Of a DNA stretch of 64,000 bases, positions 53,393 to 61,881 are shown piece after piece. The DNA lies in the NCBI GenBank assembly GCA_023416735.1, contig JAEZGX010000037.1, forward strand, positions 1 through 64,000, written 5' to 3'. Every line of letters begins with the position of its first letter. Position 1 is the stretch's first letter. This DNA is from Verrucomicrobiota bacterium (lineage in GTDB: Bacteria; Verrucomicrobiota; Verrucomicrobiia; Opitutales; Opitutaceae). The notes beneath the pieces are model-generated. The model was not told the DNA's origin. It searched no databases and saw only the letters and a program-made list of their open reading frames with translations. The position numbers were made by a program, and so were the translations under genes.

Positions 53393-54499
53393 ATGAACGG
53401 ACGTCGCGTAACTCTCGCCGACGTTGCACGGCAGGCCGGCGTGCACGTCACCACTGTCTCGCTGGCGTTGCGCAACCATCCCCGACTGCCTGAATCCACT
53501 CGCCAGCGCATCCAGAGCCTCGCGCAGGAAATGGGCTACGCCCCCGACCCCTTGCTGCGCGCGCTCGTCGCCTATCGCGGCCAGGTCGTGCCTCGTCGGA
53601 ATCCGCCCACCATCGCTTACGTCACCAATTGGAACACCCGCTTCGGCTGGAAATCCGCCACTGCGCACGCCGAGTTCTACGCCGGCGCCGTCGCTAAGGC
53701 GAAAGAGATCGGCTTCAACCTCGACCACTTCTGGATGCGCGAGCCCGGCCTCACGCAAGGTCGCCTGAGCCGCATCCTCAACGCCCGCGGCATCAACGGC
53801 GTCATCATCGCCTCCCACGGCCGCGAAAACGGCGACGCTCTCCTTTTCGATTGGTCGCAATTCAGCGCGGTGAAAATCGACTATTTCCCCCACCAACCCG
53901 CCCTGCACAACGTCACCAACAATCAGTGCGACATCATCCGTCTCGCCGTGCAAAAGGTGATGGCCAAGGGCTACCGCCGCATCGGTTTCGTCATGCATCG
54001 CGGCTGGGATCACGCCGTCGACCGTCTCTGGTCCGCCGGCTTCCTCTGCGAACAGGAAACGATTCCCACGAAAGAGCGCGTTCCGATGTATCTGTTTCCG
54101 GATGCTCATCCGGTCGAGCGCTGGCTCAACGAACAATCCTCCCCGGAAGTCGACGTCGCTCCTTTCAAGAAGTGGCTCGATCGCCACAAGCCCGACGTCA
54201 TCATCAGCAAAGCGTCGTTCGTCCAAACTGCCCTCCAATCCCTCGGCCTCGAAGCTCCGCGCGATCTCTCGCTCGTCGACGTGTTCCTCGAAGACTTTAG
54301 CGGCGCCAAGGCGGGCGTCCGCCAAAACCACCAGACTGTCGGCGGCCTCGCGGTCGAAATCCTCGCTGGCCAACTCCAGCAGAACAAACGCGGCATCCCC
54401 GAAATTCCCACGACCACCTTCGTTGAAGGCACTTGGTTCGACGGCACGTCCTGCCCTTCTCTGATCCCCGAGCCGATCCCCGCCGCGGAACTCAGTTGA
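53393..54499 (+). CDS. LacI-family transcriptional regulator
   Basis: 368 aa. Residues 1-60 form the LacI helix-turn-helix and hinge (RVTLADVARQAGVHVTTVSLALRNHPRLPESTRQRI, LAQEMGYAPDPLLRAL). The rest is a periplasmic-binding-protein-like sensor (GINGVIIASHGRENGDALL, KGYRRIGFVMHRGWD, LSLVDVFLEDFSG, QNHQTVGGLAVEILAGQL). It is divergent from the GH52 gene, so it probably controls the xylan operon in response to a xylose-type sugar. Repressor or activator cannot be told. A strong hairpin terminator follows the stop. Confidence 0.93.
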   Translation: MNGRRVTLADVARQAGVHVTTVSLALRNHPRLPESTRQRIQSLAQEMGYAPDPLLRALVAYRGQVVPRRNPPTIAYVTNWNTRFGWKSATAHAEFYAGAVAKAKEIGFNLDHFWMREPGLTQGRLSRILNARGINGVIIASHGRENGDALLFDWSQFSAVKIDYFPHQPALHNVTNNQCDIIRLAVQKVMAKGYRRIGFVMHRGWDHAVDRLWSAGFLCEQETIPTKERVPMYLFPDAHPVERWLNEQSSPEVDVAPFKKWLDRHKPDVIISKASFVQTALQSLGLEAPRDLSLVDVFLEDFSGAKAGVRQNHQTVGGLAVEILAGQLQQNKRGIPEIPTTTFVEGTWFDGTSCPSLIPEPIPAAELS

Positions 54500-54512
54500 G
54501 CCGTTGATCTTC

Positions 54513-54546
54513 GTGGAAGCGCGGGCGCTCCCGCGCTTTTCCACCG
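54513..54546 (+). terminator. Terminator after the LacI-type gene
   Basis: GTGGAA-GCGCGGG (54513-54525), loop CGCT, CCCGCGC-TTTTCCAC (54530-54544). The stem is followed by, and partly made of, T residues. Similar GCGCGG hairpins occur at 57228, 51024 and 49454. Confidence 0.7.
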
Positions 54547-54598
54547 TTCCCTCCTCACGGAACCCCAGCCCGCCCGGCCGTGACAATTCTTGGGCGCC

Positions 54599-56293
54599 AT
54601 GTCGCTCAAGGAATACGTCCGTAAGCGAAACTTCTCGAAAACCGCCGAACCCAAAAGCGGACGCGCCGCACGCGGCGCCGGCGCGGGCCACCGTTTCGTT
54701 ATCCAGAAACACGCCGCGTCCCGCCTGCACTACGACTTTCGCCTCGAAATCGGGGGCACGTTGAAATCTTGGGCCGTGCCCAAGGGCGTGCCCTACAAAA
54801 AAGGCGACCGCCGTCTCGCCGTCCACGTCGAGGACCACCCCGTTTCCTACATCGATTTCGAAGGCACCATCCCGAAGGGCCAATACGGCGGCGGCACCGT
54901 GATGGTTTGGGACCGCGGCACATTCGAACCGCTCACCGCCACCCCCGCCAAGGACCTCGAGAAAGGAAAACTCCACTTCGTCCTCACCGGAAAAAAACTC
55001 CGCGGCGAATGGTATCTCGTTCAACTCCGCGGCGGCGATGAATGGCTCCTCATCAAGGGCGGCGAGGATATGAAGCCTGTATCCGAAAAACAGGACGACA
55101 CCTCCGTCCTTTCCGGCAAATCCATGGAACAGCTCGCACGCGGCGCCGGCCGTGTCTGGCAATCCAACCGCAAGGAATCGAAATCCTTCAAAGCCACGAT
55201 CGCCGAAGCCGCCCGGGCCGCCGAAGCAGAAAATGGCGCAGCAGCGCCCGCCGCGCGCGCCGCGCCAGCGCGCCGCACCGCTCGCTCCGCCAAAAAGCCT
55301 AAACAAACTTCAGGCGCCCGCCTTCCCGCTTTCGTCGAACCGATGAAAGCTCTCCTCGTCGACGCCCCGCCGCCGGGCGAATGGATCTACGAGATCAAAT
55401 TCGACGGCTTTCGCGCCATCGCCTTTCGCGACGCCCACGGCTCACGCGTGCTCTCGCGCAACAACAAGGACTTCGCTCAGAAATTCCCCGAGATCGTCGA
55501 AGCTGTCTCCGCACTCGACGTCGAGGACGCCATCCTCGATGGCGAGGTCGTCGCGCTGGACGACAAAGGCCGATCCTCATTCCAACTTCTCCAAGCCCAC
55601 GACCTCGGCACCGAGCGCCCGCCGCTGTTCTTCTACGTTTTCGATCTGCTGCAGCTGAACGGAAAAAAACTTCAGTCGCTCCCGCTCACCGAACGCAAAG
55701 CCGTCCTTGAAAAACTCCTTTCGAAAGACGCCCCGGCCGCCCTCCGCTACTCCGCCTCCCTCGGCAACGATCCCGACACCCTCCTCGCTCAGGCGAAAAA
55801 ACTTGGACTCGAAGGCCTGATCGGCAAACGCCCCGACTCCACCTACGAACCCGGCAAACGCTCGGGCGCGTGGATCAAACTCAAACTCCACCGCGAGCAG
55901 GAATTCGTCATCGGCGGTTACACGCCCCCCGGCGGCTCGCGCACCCATTTCGGCGCGCTCCTCGTCGGCGTTTACGAGGGCAAACAACTGAAGTTCGCCG
56001 GCAAGGTCGGCACCGGCTTCAACGCCAAACTCCTCCGCTCGTTGCACGCCGAATTCCAAAAAGTTCCGGCCGACACCTGCCCTTTCGTCGATCTCCCCGA
56101 CAAACGTCCCGGCCGCTACGGCGCCGGCGTCACCGCCGCCGAAATGCGCCGCTGCCATTGGATAAAACCCGTGATGGTCGCGCAGATTAAATTCACCGAG
56201 TGGACGAATGACGACCGTTTGCGTCACCCCGTCTTCCTCGGCCTGCGCGAGGACAAACCCGCCACCGAAGTCGTCCGCGAAGAAGCCTCCTGA
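54599..56293 (+). CDS. ligD: LigD-type DNA ligase with N-terminal 3'-phosphoesterase domain
   Basis: 564 aa from ATG 54599. Residues ~10-170 are the LigD phosphoesterase (PE) domain, which trims 3' ends: HRFVIQKHAASRLHYDFRLE (metal-binding His/Asp), LKSWAVPKGVP, and VEDHPVSYIDFEGTIPKGQYGGGTV. A linker (Ala/Arg-rich, ~175-245) precedes the ATP ligase: motif I YEIKFDGFRA (Lys about 267), AILDGEVVALD, LEGLIGKRPDS and GAWIKLKLHREQEFVIGGY. The OB domain ends near 560. It seals double-strand breaks in end-joining. The polymerase domain, normally fused in LigD, is the next gene. No Ku gene is visible in the window. Confidence 0.93.
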   Translation: MSLKEYVRKRNFSKTAEPKSGRAARGAGAGHRFVIQKHAASRLHYDFRLEIGGTLKSWAVPKGVPYKKGDRRLAVHVEDHPVSYIDFEGTIPKGQYGGGTVMVWDRGTFEPLTATPAKDLEKGKLHFVLTGKKLRGEWYLVQLRGGDEWLLIKGGEDMKPVSEKQDDTSVLSGKSMEQLARGAGRVWQSNRKESKSFKATIAEAARAAEAENGAAAPAARAAPARRTARSAKKPKQTSGARLPAFVEPMKALLVDAPPPGEWIYEIKFDGFRAIAFRDAHGSRVLSRNNKDFAQKFPEIVEAVSALDVEDAILDGEVVALDDKGRSSFQLLQAHDLGTERPPLFFYVFDLLQLNGKKLQSLPLTERKAVLEKLLSKDAPAALRYSASLGNDPDTLLAQAKKLGLEGLIGKRPDSTYEPGKRSGAWIKLKLHREQEFVIGGYTPPGGSRTHFGALLVGVYEGKQLKFAGKVGTGFNAKLLRSLHAEFQKVPADTCPFVDLPDKRPGRYGAGVTAAEMRRCHWIKPVMVAQIKFTEWTNDDRLRHPVFLGLREDKPATEVVREEAS

Positions 56294-56298
56294 TCACC

Positions 56299-57216
56299 AT
56301 GGCCACCAAAACCGAAATGACCGTCGGCCGGATGAAGCTCACGGTGAGCAATCTCGACAAGGTCCTGTATCCGGAAGTCGGATTCACGAAGGGCAATGTC
56401 ATCGACTACTACATCCGCGTTTCCGACGTCCTTCTTCCCCATCTCAAGAATCGCCCGATCACGCTCAAGCGCTACCCCGACGGCGTCGACGGCTTCTTCT
56501 TTTACGAGAAACAATGCCCGTCGCACCGCCCCAAATGGGTGAAGACGACCACCGTTCCGCGCGACCGCGGCGGCGAAATTCACTACTGCGTGATGAACGA
56601 CCTGCCGGCGCTCGTCTGGGCCGCGAATCTCGCCGATCTCGAACTGCACACTTTCCTCCACAAGGCCCCCGCCATCGCGCGTCCAACCGCGCTCGCCTTC
56701 GACCTCGATCCCGGCCCGCCCGCCGACATCGTCCTTTGTTGTCAGGTCGGCCTGTGGGTCAAAGCACTCTTCGATGGTCTCGGTCTCAAGAGCTTCGCCA
56801 AAACCTCCGGTTCCAAAGGCCTCCAGGTTTACGTGCCGCTCAACACGCCCGTCACCTACGACCGCACCAAAGAATTTGCCCACACCGTCGCGCGCGTGCT
56901 CGAAACCCAATTCCCCGACGTCGTTGTCGAGAAGATGCTGAAATCGCTCCGCGTCGGAAAAGTCCTCGTCGATTGGAGCCAAAACGACGACCACAAGACC
57001 ACGGTCAACGTCTACTCCCTCCGCGCCAAACAGCGTCCCACCGTGTCCACCCCGGTCACTTGGGACGAAGTCGAAACGTGCTGGAAAAAGAAGAAGAAGG
57101 AACTGCTCACCTTCGAAACCGAGGACGTCCTGAAGCGAATCGAAAAACACGGCGACCTCTTCGCCCCCGTCCTCCAGCTGAAACAAAAACTCCCGCCCAT
57201 CCGCGCCCTGCAGTAG
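56299..57216 (+). CDS. LigD polymerase/primase domain as a separate protein
   Basis: 305 aa, 5 bp after the ligase stop, so co-translated. It corresponds to the LigD PolDom (archaeo-eukaryotic primase type), which adds nucleotides at broken ends: TVSNLDKVLYPEVGFTKGNVIDYYIRV, RPITLKRYPDGVDGFFFYEKQCP, metal Asp pair in AFDLDPGPPADIV (about 133-137), SGSKGLQVYVPL and LVDWSQNDDHKTTVNVYS with the third Asp. All motifs look intact. The split gene pair PE-ligase plus polymerase is known in other bacteria; here the order is ligase first. Confidence 0.92.
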   Translation: MATKTEMTVGRMKLTVSNLDKVLYPEVGFTKGNVIDYYIRVSDVLLPHLKNRPITLKRYPDGVDGFFFYEKQCPSHRPKWVKTTTVPRDRGGEIHYCVMNDLPALVWAANLADLELHTFLHKAPAIARPTALAFDLDPGPPADIVLCCQVGLWVKALFDGLGLKSFAKTSGSKGLQVYVPLNTPVTYDRTKEFAHTVARVLETQFPDVVVEKMLKSLRVGKVLVDWSQNDDHKTTVNVYSLRAKQRPTVSTPVTWDEVETCWKKKKKELLTFETEDVLKRIEKHGDLFAPVLQLKQKLPPIRALQ

Positions 57217-57227
57217 CGCGTAAATGG

Positions 57228-57248
57228 AAGCGCGGTGCCCCCGCGCTT
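57228..57248. terminator. GCGCGG hairpin after the polymerase gene
   Basis: AAGCGCGG (57228-57235), loop TGCCC, CCGCGCTT (57241-57248), 12 bp after the stop. Same type as the hairpin at 54513. Confidence 0.6.
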
Positions 57249-57286
57249 CTCGATCGTTTCGCTAAAATGGCAGCGACGTTGCTGCG

Positions 57287-57347
57287 AACCGCAGAGGCAC
57301 AAAGAAATCCCGCGACCTTCCTCTGTGTCTCTGTGTCTCCGTGGTTT
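57287..57347. repeat. CCACAGAGG palindromic repeat (copy 2)
   Basis: AACCGCAGAGGCACAAAGAA (57287-57306) pairs imperfectly with CTCTGTGTCTCCGTGGTTT (ends 57347). Same family as 39216-39286, but more diverged, between the polymerase and the esterase genes. Confidence 0.7.
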
Positions 57348-57474
57348 GATCGGGTTGCCGATCCGACAAATACCCGCATCGCGACGCCTCCGGACTCCCC
57401 CTCGTCAGCCCTGGCGTCACCGCACCTCCGCGCGCTTGCCTCCACCTCCCCCCGCGATTGCGCTTCCACCCTCG

Positions 57475-58548
57475 ATGAAGCACCTCCCGCTCGCCTTTCT
57501 CGCCGCCGCATTCGCGCTCACCACCTTTGCCGCCCCCGCCAACACCATCCCCGCCTCGCATCCAAACATCCACTACGAAGGCCGCTTCGACGTCAGCGCC
57601 TCCGACCGTAATTCCATCGGCGTGATCTGGCAGGCCAGCCGCATCACTTTCACCTTCGAAGGCGACTCCATCGAACTCCTCTTCTCCGCGCCCAAAGGTC
57701 AAAACTACTTCGACGCTCTTCTCGGCGACACGACTCACCTCGTCGAAATCAACGAAAGCCAGCCGCCCAAAAACACCCGCTTCGAAAACCTCGGCCCCGG
57801 CCCTCACCGGCTCATCCTTTTCAAGCGCAGCGAAGCCGACGCCGGTCACGTCCACTTCGAGGGCCTTCGTCTTTCACCCGACGGCAAACTCCTCCAAGTC
57901 GATCGTCCGACCTACGCTCACCAATTTCTTTTCCTCGGCGATTCCATCACCGTCGGAGCGTGCAACGAAGACGGCGACACCGACCAGTGGGAAGACCGCC
58001 GCACTCATAACGCCGCCAAGAGCTACGCCGCTTTCACCGCCGCCGCCTTCAACGCCGATCACCGCAATATCTCCGTCAGCGGCATGGGCATCTCCGCCGG
58101 CTGGGTCTCCAAACGTGCCGGAGAGATCTGGAATGGCGTGTATCCAGAAATTGAATCCCCTCGCGCCGATCTTTCCGCTTGGACGCCCGACGTCGTCTTC
58201 CTCAACTACGGCGAAAACGACGATTCCTACACCACCGCCAAGGACCTCCCTTTCCCCGCCGATTTCACCGAACGTTACATCCAACTCGTGCGCGACATCC
58301 GTCGCACGTTTCCCGCCGCCCAAATCGTGATTCTTCGCGGCGGCATGACCGGCGGTGCCTGCAGCGAACGTTTACGCCAACCCTGGGAAGCCGCCGTCGC
58401 TCAACTCGAAGCAGAGGACTCCCGCCTCACCCACTTCGTCTTCCAACATTTTTCCCGCCGCCATCCGCGCGTCGCCGACGCCCGCGCCATGGCCGACGAA
58501 CTCATCGCCTGGCTCCGCAGCAGCTGCTACCTCCTCCCGCCGCACTGA
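57475..58548 (+). CDS. Acetyl-xylan/sugar esterase, CE2-like (SGNH fold)
   Basis: 357 aa from ATG 57475, with a signal peptide (LAFLAAAFALTTFAA). Residues ~25-135 form a jelly-roll-like domain (YEGRFDVS, GVIWQASRITFTFEGDSIELLFS) and ~140-355 an SGNH hydrolase: block I FLGDSITVGACN (Ser about 155), GMGISAGW, NYGENDDS (block III, about 245), and a catalytic-type His in FSRRHPRVADARAMADEL (about 329). This two-domain plan is that of CE2 carbohydrate esterases, which remove acetyl groups from xylan or glucomannan. It is near the xylan operon but separated by the LigD pair, so co-function is inferred. Confidence 0.85.
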   Translation: MKHLPLAFLAAAFALTTFAAPANTIPASHPNIHYEGRFDVSASDRNSIGVIWQASRITFTFEGDSIELLFSAPKGQNYFDALLGDTTHLVEINESQPPKNTRFENLGPGPHRLILFKRSEADAGHVHFEGLRLSPDGKLLQVDRPTYAHQFLFLGDSITVGACNEDGDTDQWEDRRTHNAAKSYAAFTAAAFNADHRNISVSGMGISAGWVSKRAGEIWNGVYPEIESPRADLSAWTPDVVFLNYGENDDSYTTAKDLPFPADFTERYIQLVRDIRRTFPAAQIVILRGGMTGGACSERLRQPWEAAVAQLEAEDSRLTHFVFQHFSRRHPRVADARAMADELIAWLRSSCYLLPPH

Positions 58549-58580
58549 CGCCGCGACCGCCAGGCCAAGCCTGGACCCAC

Positions 58581-59990
58581 TCACGCTTTTTTCACGCGCT
58601 GCATCCCATACGGTGCGCGCTCCGGCCGCGACAACAGCGCCGTCGCCTCCGGGTCGTTCTCGAATTTTTCCGTCTTCGGATCCCAACGCAGCGGACGCCC
58701 CGTCTTCATCGCAATCCAGCTCAAGATGCACGCGGTGTTCGCACTGTGCGCCACCGTCGCCGGCGCGAGCGGCTGCTCACGGCTCACCATGCAATCGAGC
58801 CAGTTCTTGTGATGACTGCTGCTCTCGAGGAATTTCACCGTCACGCCGTTCGGATCGAGCAGCTTCGGATCGCTCGCGTCCAACGGCTGCAGCTCGGTCG
58901 CTCGCATCGCGGGATCGCTCGAGGTCTGCGCTCCTTCCCGTTCCCGCCCGACAAAGATCCATCCTTCGTCGCCGATGAACCGCACGCCGTTAGGCAACTT
59001 GTCCGAGACGGTCATCTTCACGTCGCCGGGATACATCAGCTCGACGTGATACTCGCCGTGCACATTCCAGATCGAGTTGGTCGGAAAGGTCGCACGTCCT
59101 TCGATCTTCAGCGGCCCGCTCGATTCCATGTCCATGCCCCAGTGCGCCGTGTCGAAATGATGCGCGCCCCAACCCGTGATCATGCCCAGGCAATAGGACT
59201 CGTTGCGCAGCCAACCCGGCCGATCGTATCCGGACTGCGGATGCACGCGTTGCTCCGTGTAATACACTTTCGGCGTCGGCCCGAGCCACGCATCGTAATT
59301 CAGATTCGCCGGGATCGGCTGCTCCGGATCGTCCGGCTTCGTGGGATCGATCGGCAGTCCAATTTCGACCGCCTTCAACCGCCCCACCCGCCCGCTGCGC
59401 ACGAACTCGCAGCCTTTCCGAAACTGCTGCGACTGGTTCCACGAACGCTGCTGGCTGCCGACCTGCAAAATCCGCCCGCTTTTCACCACGGCGTCGCGCA
59501 GGATCACGCTCTCTTCGTGCGTCATCGTGAACGGCTTCTGGAGATACACGTCTTTCCCCGCGCGAATCGCCGCCAGCGCGATCTCCGCGTGCTGATGATC
59601 CGGCAAACTCAACACCACCCCATCGATGTCGTCGCGCGCCAGGATCTCGCGATAGTCGAGGTGCGTCGACATCGGCGGCCGCACCGCCGACGCATCCCGA
59701 TAAAACTTCTCCGCCAGGTCCTTCCCTTCCGCCACGCGCCTCAAATCCACGTCGCACAGCGCGACGATGTCCGCCATGCCCGAGCGAAACACGCCCGGCA
59801 TGTCGTGCCCGCGCGCAATCCGCCCGCAGCCGATCTGCCCGATGCGAAACCGATTGCTCGGCGAGTTCGCTCCCAACACTCGCGAAGGAATGATCGTTGG
59901 GAACGAAATCGCCGCCGCCGCGACGCCGAGCGTCTTTATGAAGTCACGTCGATTGAAAGGACCCGTGGGGTTGCGGTGAGTTTTTTTCAT
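58581..59990 (-). CDS. Tat-exported Gfo/Idh/MocA-family oxidoreductase
   Basis: 469 aa from ATG 59990. Twin-arginine signal NRRDFIKTLGVAAAAISFP (about 13-31) exports it folded, presumably with its NAD(P) cofactor. Rossmann motif GQIGCGRIARGHDMPG, then LQKPFTMTHEESV in place of the usual EKP, GWGAHHFDTAHWGMDM and HHKNWLDCMVSREQP. Such exported proteins are very common in Verrucomicrobiota/Planctomycetota and are thought to act on sugars or sugar derivatives; some relatives are GH109-like. It probably forms an operon with the TolB-like gene upstream. Confidence 0.88.
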   Translation of the reverse strand: MKKTHRNPTGPFNRRDFIKTLGVAAAAISFPTIIPSRVLGANSPSNRFRIGQIGCGRIARGHDMPGVFRSGMADIVALCDVDLRRVAEGKDLAEKFYRDASAVRPPMSTHLDYREILARDDIDGVVLSLPDHQHAEIALAAIRAGKDVYLQKPFTMTHEESVILRDAVVKSGRILQVGSQQRSWNQSQQFRKGCEFVRSGRVGRLKAVEIGLPIDPTKPDDPEQPIPANLNYDAWLGPTPKVYYTEQRVHPQSGYDRPGWLRNESYCLGMITGWGAHHFDTAHWGMDMESSGPLKIEGRATFPTNSIWNVHGEYHVELMYPGDVKMTVSDKLPNGVRFIGDEGWIFVGREREGAQTSSDPAMRATELQPLDASDPKLLDPNGVTVKFLESSSHHKNWLDCMVSREQPLAPATVAHSANTACILSWIAMKTGRPLRWDPKTEKFENDPEATALLSRPERAPYGMQRVKKA

Positions 59991-60082
59991 GAGAAATCGA
60001 TTCGGGAAGACAACTGACTCGGCAGATTTTTGCACGCTACAACAAGCGACCCACGCGATTCCGCGCGCGTCCGACAGCGCGG

Positions 60083-61639
60083 TCAATCCATCCGCGTATT
60101 GCTGACAAACGCAACCCGGGTGCTGTCCGGCGACCACGAGGGCACATTGATCGTTCCCTGCCCGCCGAACAAATAAGCGATCACCCGCGGCTGGCCCCCG
60201 CTCGCCGGCATCATCCGCAGGTAAACATGCTTATAATAGGGATGCTCCTCCGGCTTGATGTCCTGTCCGTAAGAAATGAATACAATCCATTTCCCGTCCG
60301 GCGAGATATGCGGAAACCAGTTGTTGAACTCGTCATTCGTCACCTGCTCCTGCTGCGAGCCATCCGGCTTCATTCGCCAGAGCTGCATCAATCCGGAGCG
60401 CGTCGAATTGAAATAGATATACTTCCCGTCCGGCGTGAACTCCGGCCCGTCGCTCAGCCCCGCGGCGTCTGTCAACCGAATCTCTTCCCCGCCGTCCGCC
60501 GGGATCTTGTAGATGTCGTATTTGTCCGACGTCGCCTCCGGCGTGTGCTTCCGTCCGCCCGTGTAAACCAGCCACTTCGCGTCCGGCGACCAACCGTGGA
60601 AATACGAGGGCGACTTCGGCGTCACGCGCACCGGCGTGCCTCCCGTGGCCGGCAATTTGTAGATCACCGACCGCCCGTTGTCGTCCGCACTGTGATGGCT
60701 GATCCCGAGCTGCTTCCCATCGAAGGTCAGCACATGGTCGTTGTTATTCCGCGTCGCAAACCCCGTATCGAAATTTCCGATCTGCTTCGTCACCAGATCG
60801 AAGGTCTTCAGATGCCCTTTGTTCGGCCCCGGACCGCTCACGTTGATGAGAAGCGTCTTGTGATCCGGCAGCCAGTTCGGCGCCTCGAACTGCTCCGGCG
60901 AGCTGTAAACGATCTCTCGTTTGCCGGTGTGGACATTCAAAATTTCCAAATGCGCCCCGATGTAATCGCGATACGGCACATATCCTTCCTTCGGCGGCCG
61001 CACGATGCGCACGTCCTTGAACACCACCTCCTCCTTCACCTCTCCATTGTGCGAGCAGAGAAACAACCCCACGAACACCTCGTCGCCGAGATCGAGCTCA
61101 TCGAGCGTCGTGCTCGTGAACGTCTCGCCATAACGCGCCGACGAAAAAATAAACTGCCTCCCGCGTCGCTCGAACTTGATCACGTCACCTCCCGTCAACG
61201 GCACCACCGCCTGCTCCGTCTCCGCTCCCTTTGTCCGCCGAAACTGCAGCGACGTCAGCCCGTCCCCATGCACGCACGCATCCGCATACGGCGAATCCGC
61301 GTCGAGGGTCTGCCGCACGATCCAACCCGCCTTGCGGTGCGGATCCACGCCTTGCCCGAGAAATTCCACGCGCGCGAAAAGAATGAAGTCACCCTTCATC
61401 TTGTTCCACGCGAACTGAAACTGGTCCGTCTTCCCCCACATGTTGATGCCGCCGGCCGTCATCCGATACTCCTGCCGCAATTCGTCATAGCTCGTCGATC
61501 CCGCGATTGCTGGCGCACCGACATCGCCATGCCCGGAAAACTGCCCGACCGTTCCGCCAGCCGCGGCGAATAAGGCAGGAGCCATCAGGCTCATCATTAC
61601 CATCGACGCGAACACACCGAAGCCAGCGGGGATTTTCAT
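60083..61639 (-). CDS. Exported TolB-like beta-propeller protein
   Basis: 518 aa from ATG 61639, with a signal peptide (GFGVFASMVMMSLMAPALFAAA). An N-terminal region (about 30-210) looks like a concanavalin/LamG-type or DUF1349-like sheet domain (DFILFARVEFLGQG, GWIVRQTLDADSPYAD). From ~230 to the end are PD40/TolB-type propeller repeats: GWSPDAKWLVYTGG, GPEFTPDGKYIYFNSTRSG, PHISPDGKWIVFISYG and SWSPDSTRVAFVS. Function unknown; such proteins may bind oligosaccharide or assist the neighbouring Gfo/Idh/MocA enzyme. It is divergent from the second TonB-dependent receptor. Confidence 0.83.
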   Translation of the reverse strand: MKIPAGFGVFASMVMMSLMAPALFAAAGGTVGQFSGHGDVGAPAIAGSTSYDELRQEYRMTAGGINMWGKTDQFQFAWNKMKGDFILFARVEFLGQGVDPHRKAGWIVRQTLDADSPYADACVHGDGLTSLQFRRTKGAETEQAVVPLTGGDVIKFERRGRQFIFSSARYGETFTSTTLDELDLGDEVFVGLFLCSHNGEVKEEVVFKDVRIVRPPKEGYVPYRDYIGAHLEILNVHTGKREIVYSSPEQFEAPNWLPDHKTLLINVSGPGPNKGHLKTFDLVTKQIGNFDTGFATRNNNDHVLTFDGKQLGISHHSADDNGRSVIYKLPATGGTPVRVTPKSPSYFHGWSPDAKWLVYTGGRKHTPEATSDKYDIYKIPADGGEEIRLTDAAGLSDGPEFTPDGKYIYFNSTRSGLMQLWRMKPDGSQQEQVTNDEFNNWFPHISPDGKWIVFISYGQDIKPEEHPYYKHVYLRMMPASGGQPRVIAYLFGGQGTINVPSWSPDSTRVAFVSNTRMD

Positions 61640-61881
61640 GAGTGGGGTGGGCTGCTCGACGCTTCGCACCTCAAAAGGTGACGGCGAGCCCAAGTTTAGC
61701 CCACCCCGGTCGCAGCCCGTCATAATGTCGCGCCCGCAACCGCAATAACCCCGATTCGCGCATCGGAACCGCCCCGTTTTATGCCTCGTTCGCACATCCT
61801 GCCGTCGAAGCATCCGACATCCTGCGCGACAACACCCCACGCCGCTCTCCAGCGCCGGCTCACCGCAAACCCCAACGTCAC
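61640..61881. promoter_or_regulatory. Divergent promoter region of the TolB-like and second receptor genes
   Basis: 242 bp shared by two divergent genes. No strong inverted repeat or -35/-10 pair stood out by eye. Confidence 0.3.

Noticed and set aside
50956..55306. 737-aa plus and 722-aa minus open frames around the GH52, LacI and LigD genes
   Set aside because: Both are antisense to well-supported genes and lack family motifs.
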